Part shown: in pieces, positions 11,483 to 22,153 of the stretch
Position numbering within the stretch: the first letter of the stretch is position 1
Layout of the letters: the number at the start of each line of letters is the position of its first letter
Position numbers and translations under genes: made by a program
NCBI GenBank assembly: GCA_007449985.2
Contig: VIIQ02000163.1
Location: 1-64,000 of the forward strand
DNA from: Desmodesmus armatus
Taxonomy: Eukaryota; Chlorophyta; Chlorophyceae; Sphaeropleales; Scenedesmaceae
DNA: 64,000 bases
Direction: 5' to 3'
Notes under the pieces: model-generated
Databases searched by the model: none
The model's input: only the letters and a program-made list of their open reading frames with translations
What the model was told of the DNA's origin: nothing

Positions 11483-14400
11483 GTGGTTGTTGTTGTGGTG
11501 GTGTTTGTCGCCGCTGGGTGTGTGGGGGACGTGTGTTGGGTGGTAGGGCCGGCTAGGCGACATGACCACACCCATGCAGTGCTGCTGCTGCTGCTGCTGC
11601 TGCTGCAGGTGTCGTGGGTGTGAATGCAGTGGGCGGCTGGGTGGTCCCATGACACCCCCTGCCAAGCACCGCCAGTACCTGCAGGCACACACAGGCAATG
11701 CAGCAGGACGAGGTTATACATGGCCGAAGAGACTCGGGTACTGCGGTGGTGCGACGCAATGTGATGTTATGGACTCCTGACCCCTTGACTAGTGCCGAGG
11801 ATGGGAGTCTTTGCCCCATACCTCTCATGTTCTGACACTGGGGTGCACGCCCCCCCCCCTTCCTGGCGCGCAGGACACACTCACCTGCTCTGCACGCTCA
11901 TGGCTACCTGTATAGCTTCTTGAGTGCCAACCCCCCATATGATGACCTGCCCCTTACCCCCTGTCTCACCCCCCCCCCTTGTGACTCTCTCACCCCCCCC
12001 CCCTTTCTCACCTGCCCCCCCCCTCTACAACCTGCTCTGCACGCTCAACGCTGCCTGTATTGCTGCCAGCCCCACCCTGGTAGGCAGCAGTGGCTGCCAG
12101 CCCCACACATCACCCCCCCCTACTTTGATTGCCTCCCTTTCCCCGTTCTCACGTGCCCTTTCCCCCTGTCCCACCTGCCCCCCCTTTGTGACCCCCCCCC
12201 CTCTCTCACCTGCTCTGCACGCTCAATGCTGCCTGTATTGCTGCCAGCCCCACCCTGGTAGGCAGCAGTGGCTGCCAGCCCCACACATCACCCCCCCCCC
12301 TACTTGATTGCCTCCTTCCCCCGTTCTCACGTGCCCTTTCCCCCTGTCCCATCTGCCCCCCTTTGTGACCCCCCCCCTCTCTCACCTGCTCTGCACGCTC
12401 AATGCTGCCTGTATTGCTGCCAGCCCCACCCTGGTAGGCAGCAGTGGCTGCTGCAGCCGTGCTGGGTACTCCCCACACACACCCGCACACACGCCTCAAC
12501 ACTGGCAGCTGCAGCAGCAGGAACAAAGGAACGTGCCAGTGCAACACAGGCACATGTCAGCACAGGACACACAGACGCACAGAGCGCTGAACAGTGTGTC
12601 GACTCTTCCCACACAGCACCCGCACACGCCTCAACACTGGCAGCTGCAGCAGCAGACAACAGACATGCAGCACAACAGAGGAATATGTCAGCGCAGCGGT
12701 GGACAGTGCATTCACTCTCCCCACACAGCACTCTGCTGCTGGAGACAAACAGACGGCACAACAACGGAAGGTGTCAGCGCAGCGGTGAAGTGTGTATCGA
12801 CTCTCCCACAAAGCACCCGCACACACGCCCCAACACTGGCAGCTGCAGCAGCAAAAAAAAAAAACGGAGAGGGGGGGGGGGGGTAATCGGTAACACGTCT
12901 GGGTGGAACCATGGTGACTTGCTCGCACAGCACATGTGGTTTGGAGCTGTAACAACCCTGGCCGCTCATGGTTGCCCCCCCCCCCACCCCCACACACACC
13001 ACCAAGCACCCCGTTTGCACACACGTTTATGCTTCCCCCTCCACTCCCTTCCTCTGACCTTGGCTGACCCCCCTCCAGAAGCAGCCCCCCACACCCAACA
13101 CAAACACTCTTAGATAGACCCTGTCAACATGACAACTGGCCATCATGGCATGTAGCTGATGGATGCAACTCACGCGTTCAACACACAACCCCCCTCTAGC
13201 TCCCCCCCCCCCAAGGCCTTACCTGTCGCGGCCAGGTTGTACCCCCCCTCCAGCAGCAGCACCAGTGGAGCCACAGGCTGCAGCAGTGCAGTCAGGTGGC
13301 CAAAGCAGGCGGGCTGACCTGGCAGCCCCCAGGGGGTCACCCGCTGCTGCATCAAACCCTGCTGACACAATGATCAGGGAGGGGGCAAACTCATACGCGA
13401 TGGGCAGCAGCCTGCAGCAAGACGAGACAAACGTAGCATGGGATAACGTCAGTTCAGCAGCAATCCTTGGAGATGCACTGTGATCAGGATGGAGAGTCGG
13501 AGGCGGGGGAGACAGGGCATGAGGAGGGGGGGAGGGGAGGGAGGGGAAGCAGAGGAGCCTCAATATGGCAACCACCCAAAGGAACCAACTGCAGGTCAAG
13601 ACAGTCCCAAAGAAAGGCATGTCAGGTGTGTCATTGATGCGATGCACCTCCCTCCTCCTCTCGATGAGGCCAGACACTCAGCCGCTGTTATTGAATCATG
13701 TATTTCATTGTTCTTATTTTCTTTTATATACATTAATATTTACAAGCCGGGGGTGCATCGCGATCGCGTCACTGACACACCTGACACCCCTTTGGTACCC
13801 AACTTGAAGAGCATGCAGCAGCACCTGAGAACATTCAGGACCAACCAGATTAGCTATAGATCTGGCCATCAGAAGCAGCAGCTGCCTGCCTTTTTGGCAA
13901 CACCCCCAGTATAGTGTCTACAGCAAACCACTTTGTCACCCATAAAAAAAGGTTAACAAGCACAAAACGGCACAAACTGTTTGCAGAATCTCAGCTTGAG
14001 TGAGGGTGTGTGAGTGCGGCCATGTAGTCAGCTTCAACCAGGGCCCGTACTGTCCCAGGGTATGTTGGCGGTGGTCTAAAGCAACTCAGCATGTGAGCGC
14101 GCACAGCATCATAATCTTGGAGAGAACCCGCCCACCGGTGAAAGTACCACTTTAATTATTATTTTATTCGATTTATTTATTAATTTATTATTATTTTATT
14201 TGTAACCCTCCCCCCCCCCCCAATTCAAAAGTCCAAACCTCTCACTCAGCAAGCATGTGTCCAACCAGAGGTACAAATGCTGACAGAAACAAGGTAGGAG
14301 GGGTTTGGTTGCTGAACCCAAGATCCTGCTTACAACTTGAGTGAGTGCAGCAATGTAGTCAGCGTCGCCAGGGCCCGGGCCGTCCCATGGTATGTTGACG

Positions 14401-17400
14401 GTGCGCCCCGCAGCTGCACCACGCCCCACGTCGTCCACTGCACCAGTGCCAGGGAAGAAGTGGCCACGGTCGTACCTGCACAGCGGTAGGGTTGGGGGGG
14501 GGGGGGAGGAGGAGGAGGGGGGGATGGAGATGGAGTCAAGTGGAGTGAGTGAGGGGGGGGGTGGGTGCGTGTTTCTGGGGGGGGGGGGGGGGTATGTTGA
14601 TTTGGCCGACACGGAACAAAGCACCATGCCCACATTGTCCACTGCAACAGTGCCCGGGAAGAAGTGGCCACGGTCGTACCTGCACAGCGGTAGGGTTGTG
14701 GGGTGGAGTGAGGCGGGGGGATGGAGTGGGTGGAGTGAAGTGCAGAGGGTGGTCACGCAGTGGTGTGGTGGGGTGGGAGGGCGACGTCACCGTGTGTTGA
14801 TTTGTACCCTGGCAACGGACCACGCCAAACTTGGGTGTTATAGACGTCACCAGTCCAGGAGCTAGATACCCCCTCCCCCTTCCCCATTCCGTGCACCCTC
14901 GCCACTAGTACATCAGACCATCTGAACAGGCAATACATCTCGCTGCCTGCACACGTCAGGTCACTTGCTGACACACCAACGCTAGTCCACACACACTACC
15001 GCAGTGTTCTCCCGCCCCCACCTGTGGATGCTATGTACATCACACTCCCTACAGACGTTTGGAGGCAGTAACTCTTGGAGTAAGTAGGCAATGTTGTTTG
15101 AGTAACTCAAGGCGCTGCTTGCATGGACTTACTCCGCCCCTCAAGGGCGCGTTGCGACTGACTCCGTATCCACGTGACTTACTCCCGAGTTACTCCCAAA
15201 AGCAGTGATAACTACAAAATGTATCAGGTCTTCCTCAAAAATGGCAGCCGTCCCATTGCCATGGTGCACGTCCCAACCCAGGACCCCCCCCCCCCCCCCC
15301 CCGCCTTGGCCCCTGCGGACCCCATCTCTTCCACAAGCGACCACCCTCCGTTGTTCAGCACGCACCCACACTGCCTGAATCTGCGCGGTCCGCCAACATT
15401 GCCAACACATTGTAGGGATCAGTAACCCCCTACACCACCTGTGAATGCTCATGTACATCACACTCGGGTCTTCCTCAAAGATAGCAGCCGTCCTTGCCAT
15501 GGTGAACATCCCAATCCAGGATCAACACCCGCCCAGCACCCCCCACCCGCTGCGCAGCCCGCGCCGCCACCGCCGCATTGTTGAAGTAACAAAACCCCAT
15601 CGCTAAACCGCCCTCGGCATGGTGACCGGGCGGCCGGATGATGGCGGCGGCCGCCGGCGCTAAACCTCGGACGACTGCGACGGCTGCGTCAATGGCGGCT
15701 CCGGCGGCTGCGGCGGCGCAGCTATAGGTGGCGGGGCCCAGGTAGCAATCCAGGATGTGCGCGGCGCTGAGGTCGGACCCATGGCTGACGGTGGCAGCCG
15801 CCGGCGGCTGCGACGGCTGTGGCAGCTGTGACGGCTGCATGCTGCAGGAGCGGCTGCGGGGTGTGACCATCGGGGAGTCTGCGTCACTGCCACTCCCAAA
15901 GTCAACATCTCCATCAGCAGCAGCAGCAGCAGCCCCCTCAGCCGCCATAGCCGTCGCAGCCGCCGGCGGCGGCTGGCATGAGGCGGCGGCTGCAGGGAAG
16001 AATTGAGGTGCGTCTTGAGGGGCCGGCGGCTGCCCCAGCATCCTGTGCTGCTGCTGCTGCTGCCGCTGCTGCTGCTGCCGCTGCTGCTGCTGTTCCTGCT
16101 GCTGCAGCTTGCTGGCGGCCTGGACCTCCCGTATGAGTTGAGGGTCGTGCACTGCTGCCAGCTCCTCCGTGGTGGCCTCACGACAGCCGATCTGCAGCAC
16201 CAACATGCAGCAACAGAAACGCACATGACATTCTGTAGATGTAAAAATATCACACCAAACTTACTGTCACTGACATCTTCGCCATACATCTTAGCAACAT
16301 CACGCACTTGCTGCTCCATATTCATAAGAGAAGGGCTACAGCCAAACATCGACCTTCTCCCATCCCCTCCCAAACAATAGTATACATGATATTGGTTGCA
16401 TGCCTCGCAAGTAGCCATTGGGTCAGCACACATGCTGCGCAGTCTTGTATGTTCACCATACTGCAGCCCTGCACTAGGCCCATTTCTGTCAGCCTAGCAA
16501 AGCTGCCATACTGGCTGCCATTAAGTTAGCCCCCCCTCACCGTCCACCCTGCAGCCCCCCCCCCCCCCTTCCCCCCCCTCCCTGCCCTCACCACCACACA
16601 CACATGCTGTCATTGACGTCATGGAAAGTGATTGACATCATGAACGTTCAGTGGCAGTTCAGTTTATATGTCATGCACTCACCCTCTTGCAGCTTTGCAC
16701 CAGCCCTGTGGCCCTCAACCGAGCCATGATGGCCGCCGTCCTGTCAAACCTACCCTCCCTCCCTCCTCACCCCCCCCCCCCACACACACACACACCCGTG
16801 TGTCCACCTCTGATGTCGCCGCACCTCCCCCCCCTTCCTCATTGCACATAGCTACTGCACAGCCATCACCACTGACTGGAAACGGCATACCCTCTCCCTC
16901 CTGCAGCGTTGCACCAGACCCGTGGCCCTCAGCCGGGCCATGATAGCTGCAGTCTGTCAGGCTGATCACCCCCTGCCCCCCTTCCCCATGTGTCAACCTC
17001 ACATGTCCCCCTTCCCCCCCCCACACACACACACAAAGCACACACACGACTTAATCTATACAGTACACTCACCCTCCTGCAGTGCTGCACCAGCCCCGTG
17101 GCCCTCAGCCGAGCCATAACGACTGCCGCTTTAACCTCCCCCCTTCCATGTCAAACCTCGACTGAAACTGCCCCCCCCCCCCCCCCCCGCAAGACACTCA
17201 CCCTCCTGCAGCGCTGCACCAAGCCTGTGGCCCTCAACCGCGCCATAATGGCTGCTGTCCTGTCAGGTCGCTCCGGGTGGCTGCTGCCCAAAGGAGGCGC
17301 GTGGCGCAGCAGCACATCATCAAACGCCAGCATGGGCAGGTGACTGCTGCTGCTGTCGCTGCTGTGGTCTGCCGCCTCCTCTTGCTGCTGCTGCTGCTGC

Positions 17401-17934
17401 TGCTGCTGCTGAGGAATGCCGGCTGCGACAAAAGGCTGACGCAGGAGAGAGGGGGGGGAGGGAGGGAAAATAATGATATGAATGAAGGAGTAGAAGAAGC
17501 GGCTGGCTGCCCCGCTGTACACTTGTTCATTGTATGCAGCACTCACCTCATGTGCCCTGCTGGCAGTCTGTGCCAGAGATATGGAGCAGTGCAGTATTTT
17601 GTAGCACAGTGCGACTTGCTGCATCAAAAGCAGTCGCCACAGACAAGTTTCCAACACTGGCACATGGTCACATGATACAGTTCAAAGCACCAGCATGATG
17701 CCTATTGCTCTTGCTCTGGTGCCAGAGCGGGGTCAAAAGACCGCTGTTGTGTGCGAAACCGCAAAACTGCCAGACCAAGATTTATCTTAGTTGCACCGCT
17801 CACCCTACACGCCCCGCTGGCACTTTGTGCCAGGTAGTGCGGCAGACGTCCAGCCATCAACGCTTCATCTTCAGCCCGCCTGTGGCCACAGCTGCGGCAC
17901 ACAGCCGTGCTGGCAGCGCTGCCACCTGCTGCTG

Positions 17935-17979
<45 letters not shown>

Positions 17980-18141
17980 GTCACTACTGTCGGCCGCAGG
18001 CACAGCAGTGACGACAGCACCGCTGGTCCCTACTGCTTGTGGTGCATGCTGCTGCTGCTGCTGCTGATCATGATCATGATGGTGGCTGCTGTGTTGACCG
18101 CCGCCTTCTGCTGCTGCTGCTGGTGAGGTGCTGGGGCTGAG

Positions 18142-18176
<35 letters not shown>

Positions 18177-18304
18177 TGTGTAACTCTTCCTCTGAGTCAG
18201 ACTCCATATCTGACAGCAGCGGTGCAGTGCAGTTCAAACACATGACACACTTAACATCATCAACGTCAAACAGGTCCTCGTCACCCACGCCCTCACTGTC
18301 ACCC

Positions 18305-18343
<39 letters not shown>

Positions 18344-18504
18344 GCTGCTGCTGTTGTCGGCATTGCTGCCGTCATTGCTGCTACAGCCGTCGTGTCCCCT
18401 GCTGCTGCTGCTGCTGCTGCTGTGTCGCCCTCAGTAGCCAGCATTGACACCAGCAAGGCCTGCAAAGGGTCTGACAGACCCCTCCCTAGGCTGCCACCCC
18501 CTCC

Positions 18505-18539
<35 letters not shown>

Positions 18540-18599
18540 GCAGCGTCCCCACCCTCCGACATAGCTGCGTCGCTGCTGCGACCCGCAGCAGCAGTCGGT

Positions 18600-18640
<41 letters not shown>

Positions 18641-19352
18641 TTGTAGTTGTTCATCCTGCATGTCAGTGTCACTTCCTGCTTCCTCCACAACTGCGCCTGA
18701 TCGATGCTGCTGCTGCTGCTGTGGTGTCTGCTTGTGCTGTTGTCCTGATGACTGCATGTCCTGAACCTCTCCTGCCATCGCCACGTCAAGCTGCTGCTGC
18801 TGCTGCTGCTCTGTGTTGCTGCCTGTCAAGTCATCTAAGGGAATCAAAGTCAGGCCGTCCTGCTGTTGCTGCTGCTGCAGCTGGTCACCCCCACTGTGCA
18901 GCAGCACTGCGGCACTGCTGCCAGGGCCGTCAGCCCCCACACTCACCCATGGCTGCCCTCCCACTGCTGCTGCCGCTGCTGCTGCTGCTGCTGGTGAGCC
19001 TGCTGCTGCTCCCTCTGTGAAGCTGTAGCTCCTGCTGCTGCCAGCCCTCCTGATGTTGCTACTCCTGCTGCGGAACAGGTCAGAGACAGCAAACACACTG
19101 TCGGCAGCAGCGGCAGCAGCGGCAGCAGTGGCGGCGGCTGCATTGCTGCCATTGCTGATTGGGCTGGTGAGCCCTTGCAGCCTGCCAGCCCCTTGGCAAG
19201 CAGCAGCAGCAGCAGCAGCAGCAGCAGTGTCACCTTCCTGCCTGCCCCAAAGCAGATTTTGACCATCTCTACTGCTGCTGCTGCCAGCTGCTGCTGCTGC
19301 TGCTGTACCGGCAGCAGCACCACCAGCACTTGTCACCGCCGCTGCGGCCGCC

Positions 19353-19407
<55 letters not shown>

Positions 19408-19626
19408 CGAACATCAGCTGCGTTCCCTCTGCACTGGCCGGCCGTCTTCGAATGGGCCCCCCCACTCCCCCACCACAGCCGGGGGTGCTGAGAAGTAGCC
19501 GCCGCCTGCACTGCTGCCAATTGCATTGCTGCCACACGCATTGCTGCCGCAGGGCTGCTGCCGCCACTGCTGCTGGTGGCCGCCGGGCCGGGAGGACAGC
19601 AGACAGGAGAGACCCCCTGTAGCCGG

Positions 19627-19669
<43 letters not shown>

Positions 19670-19715
19670 ATTCCCCTGTTCCTGCTGTAGGTGACGGCAG
19701 AGGGCCAATGAAGCC

Positions 19716-19754
<39 letters not shown>

Positions 19755-20633
19755 ATTGTTGGGTTCGAAGCAGCTCCATGCGTTGCTGCTGCTGTTGGGG
19801 GCAGTGGGGCGAGCTGCAGCTGCAGGGGTGGGGGCTGTGTGGGGGACAGCATAGAGGGCAGGGGGGCTTCAAGAGACTCCAGCCGACCAAAACCAGGCAG
19901 CACAGCACCTGTGCGTTAACAGCAGCAGCAGCAGCAGCAGCAGCGGCAGCAGCAGCAGCAGCAGCAGCAGCCAGGTGGGAAAGGATGGGACTGTTGCAGG
20001 AGGGCTTGGGCAAGGGTACAGCGAGGCAAACAGTCAACTACCACCGTTGCCAGCTCTGTGCTAGCCGCCTGCAATGTTTGCTCAAGCAGAGTGGGTGCCT
20101 TGCTGCTGATACAAAATTGGCGCACTTGGGCCGAGCGCAAAGATGCAGAACCTAATCAGCCCCCGCCCGGCCCCCTACTCACCACCACAGGGGTGCAAAA
20201 TAACCTACCTCCCACCCCCTGTACGCTCCACCCCCTCCCACCACTCCTTCCCCTTCCACCCCCCCCCCCCCGACACATCAAACCACTATGATGCAGGGGT
20301 ACAGCAAGCAAATGCATAGTCTGTCCCCCGCCCCCCAGCACCCTCACCCCTATTGACACCAAATGGTGGATCCAAAACCCCGGCACCCCCCCCCCCCCAC
20401 ACACACACATACCACCCTCCTGGCCTCCATGACATGACATCAGCCCACCCCCACTTCTTACACTCCACCCCACCCCCACCCCCCACTCTGACACCCCCAA
20501 CCCCCCATCTCCACCACCACCACCTTATCCCCCATGGACCCCCCGCACACCTGGCCTCCATGACATGGCATCAGGCTCAGGCAGGTCCAGCATGGAGGTA
20601 TCCATGCTCAAGCTCTGACCCCCTACACACTCC

Positions 20634-20679
<46 letters not shown>

Positions 20680-21151
20680 ACGGCGACGACAGTGCTGGCA
20701 GCTTGGCAGGGGGGCAGGGAATGGCTCGGCTGGCTGGAGGGCCCATCAAACCGAAGCTGCTACTGCCAGCTGCATGGCCTGCTATACCCTGCTGCTGCTG
20801 GCTGCCTAAACCCTGCTGGGGTGGTGGTTCAGGCCTGGGGCTGAACCCTGAGGAACTTGCAGGAAAGCCAGCCTGGCATCCGTCAAAGGGAGAAGCACCA
20901 GCACCCTCCAAAGTGCTGTCTTCAAGCCATTGCTGCTGCTGCTGCTGCTGTACTGCAGCTCCTGCTGCTGCATGGGAGTTGTCCTGCAGGGCTGTGTGTG
21001 CTGGGGGCGAGGTGCTGGGCGGCTGGTAGCCTGGGCTCAGCACAGGCTGGTGCGCAGGACTGGCCAGCTGCCACTGCGGCTGTGCCTGTGCTGCAGGACT
21101 TTGCGCGGGAAACTGCCCTGCAGCGGCACTGTGCTGATCCCAGAGGTGCAT
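10112..21151 (-). CDS. Class II histone deacetylase, frame-disrupted
   Basis: Proposed exons are 21151-20551, 19908-17804, 17408-17202, 16191-15439, 14475-14334, 13411-13223, 12508-12386 and 11678-10112. Deacetylase motifs appear in order: HPERPDRTAAIMARL, REATTEELAAVHDP, IRPPGHHAEGG, MGFCYFNNAAVAA, ILDWDVHHG, IFEEDPSVMYMSIH, YDRGHFFPGTGAVDDVG, VSAGFDAAAGDPLG, LLLEGGYNLAAT, ASVEACVRV and AAIQAALSVQSRYW. The N-terminus is Gln/Ala/Ser-rich with two CxxC pairs (CVMC, CRSC); the C-terminal 520 residues are Gln-rich. Histone deacetylases remove acetyl groups from lysines using zinc held by the HxD/D residues. As written the frame breaks at HHG (2 nt short), at the start of exon 13411 (1 nt extra), after DPLG (about 2 nt short), in exon 12508-12386 (1 nt short), and twice inside the CAG tracts of exon 19908-17804. 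The four breaks in the catalytic half agree exactly with splice phases. It is a young pseudogene or locally faulty sequence. The start ATG at 21151 is likely but unproven. Confidence 0.8.
11881..12285 (-). repeat. Three tail copies of HDAC exon 12508-12386
   Basis: Copies of the exon's 3' end (AAIQAALSVQSR followed by GTGAG donor) occur at about 11881-11915, 12028-12105 and 12207-12285, all downstream of the intact exon. The period is about 150-180 bases. They share the following intron sequence (CCTTTCCCC.../CCCCCCC blocks), so these are true tandem units. Confidence 0.85.
12601..12860 (-). repeat. Head copies of HDAC exon 12508-12386
   Basis: Acceptor plus exon start (CTGCTGCAG then AASVEAC / AASVGAC) recurs at about 12809-12850 and 12601-12655, both upstream of the intact exon. 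A more decayed remnant lies at about 12720-12745. Some copies keep the CTG that the intact exon seems to have lost (GTGCTTTGTGGG or GTGCTGTGTGGG, versus GTGTGTGTGGGG). Confidence 0.8.
13690..13755. other. AT-rich island in an HDAC intron
   Basis: About 65 bases of mostly A/T (ttattttcttttatatacat) lie inside a GC-rich intron. No gene is seen. Such islands may mark insertions or unwinding/origin-like sites, but nothing further can be supported. Confidence 0.4.
13985..14080 (-). repeat. Tail copy of HDAC exon 14475-14334
   Basis: A decayed copy of the part encoding 'VNIPWD...ADYIAALTQ' lies downstream of the exon and is interrupted by a stop and small indels. Confidence 0.7.
14143..14203. other. 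Nearly pure A/T tract in HDAC intron
   Basis: About 60 bases are almost only A and T (ATT/ATTT repeats) just before a C run (14209-14221). It is very unlike the surrounding composition. Confidence 0.6.
14595..14679 (-). repeat. Head copy of HDAC exon 14475-14334
   Basis: Acceptor plus the start of the exon (YDRGHFFPGTVAVDNVG) is duplicated about 205 bases upstream of the intact exon, then decays into a C run (sense strand). Confidence 0.85.
15007..15285 (-). repeat. Tail copy of HDAC exon 16191-15439, split by an insertion
   Basis: One half (about 15235-15285) encodes WDVHHGNGTAAIFEED with an intact HHGNGT motif. The other half (about 15007-15045) encodes SVMY plus the exon end and a GTGGGG donor. 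The inverted-repeat element at 15064-15197 lies between them. The intact HHGNGT here is the best local evidence that the main exon has lost two bases. Confidence 0.8.
15064..15197. mobile_element. Small TIR element (MITE-like), about 134 bp
   Basis: The ends 15064-15085 (ggcagtaactcttggagtaa...) and 15177-15197 are inverted repeats of one another over about 21 bases, with one gap and one mismatch near the tip. Two further GAGTAACTC / ACTTACTCC motifs lie inside. It sits between the two halves of a duplicated HDAC exon tail, so it inserted after that duplication. Confidence 0.6.
16683..17135 (-). repeat. Three tail copies of HDAC exon 17408-17202
   Basis: The segment encoding 'TAAIMARLRATGLVQRCRR', mostly with a GTGAGT donor, recurs at about 17073-17135, 16893-16955 and 16683-16745, all downstream of the intact exon, at spacings of about 130-210 bases. 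Reading frames of the three copies remain open over the segment. Confidence 0.9.
17547..17590 (-). repeat. Tail copy of HDAC exon 19908-17804
   Basis: The end of the large N-terminal exon (LAQSASGACR then GTGAGC) has a diverged downstream copy (LAQTASRAHE then GTGAGT). Confidence 0.7.
17935..17979 (+). repeat. CTG tract, about 15 units, in HDAC
   Basis: This is one of many CTG (CAG on the coding strand) tracts in the gene. Others lie at about 10417-10456, 10692-10737, 18128-18175, 18600-18640, 19353-19406, 19632-19670, 19717-19755 and 20634-20680. They are read as Q, A or S in different places. Confidence 0.9.
20420..20450 (-). repeat. Tail copy of HDAC exon 21151-20551
   Basis: The exon end encoding DAMSWRP with its GGCCAG donor context is copied about 125 bases downstream (ADVMSWRPG). 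Confidence 0.65.
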
Positions 21152-22056
21152 GCTGTTGGACAGAGGGCCCCCGCCTGCTCGCTCAGAGAGTGCCTACAGG
21201 GCACAAAAGAGACATGGGGGCAGGTGCGACGTGCAAGGACTTTATGGGTCAAATCGACATTTGACTCAATCAAAAGGCGTTCGGATGGGGTTTGGCAGCC
21301 GGGATGTGTCCGGTTGGTCATCACAGGCAGTGATGCTGACAGGTGCAGCACAACAGCAGAAGACAAGCAGATGGTCCCGCAGGGCCAGGGTGGTACCGGT
21401 ACGCACCCATAACGCAGTCACAGGTCATCAAAAGCATAAAACGTGCCATGAAACAGCTGGTTGCCATCTCAAGGTCCTTGCTGCGAGAGGGGTCAACCCA
21501 AAAAAATCTTTCAAATGACTTCGACAGTGATGCTGCTGAAAGACGCTCAATTAGACATTTCGTGATGCAATGTACTTGTTTCTGGTAACCACTGCTTGTT
21601 CAGAGGCACTCCGCAAAGGTAACACAACTGCCGAGCGAGAACTCGTTCATCAAGTGCAGCACCTGCTAAATACCTTTTTACATAGCACTGTTGAGTTCAA
21701 CTTGCAGCCAAGAACACAAAATCAACACTGGGCGAAACGAGGCCTGCTTCGTCTTCCTAGGGTCACCAGAACAGGTCAGATCAAAGTCCCCTCCCCCCAC
21801 AGCGGAACCTCGTGGTTGAGTGTGGTCAATCAACCATTCTGTAGTTGGTTGTCTACTGACGTCAGCTGCAAAATGACCTGCAGGCTGCCCTCTCCTCACA
21901 GTCGTAGACTATCAAAACCACCCCACACAAGACCAGCCTGTCAAGCTGAAAGGGGCAAACTTGGAGCAGCCAAGCCCTGACATTGTGTTGCCACCTCCTG
22001 CAGCAGCCTGTGCTGTTGTGAAATCAGGCTGCTTCACAGCAGGAGAAGGCTCAGCC
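21152..22056. promoter_or_regulatory. Divergent intergenic region, HDAC / SCCPDH-like
   Basis: About 900 bases separate the HDAC start (-) from the oxidoreductase start (+). No family-supported exon is seen. It probably contains both promoters; no TATA box is certain. Confidence 0.35.
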
Positions 22057-22119
22057 ATGCCCCCAGCAACCACCCGCACGGCTGATGTCACCATATTTGG
22101 GGCCACTGGCTTCACAGGT

Positions 22120-22153
<34 letters not shown>

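Noticed and set aside
10112..11698. Separate Gln-rich gene at the HDAC 3' end
   Set aside because: Its first residues (YWRCLAG) continue the HDAC C-terminal motif 'AALSVQSR-YW' across a phase-matched splice, so it is the last HDAC exon.
16683..17135. Interpretation as separate small HDAC genes
   Set aside because: Only one exon end is repeated, with donor but no independent start, acceptor or downstream exons.
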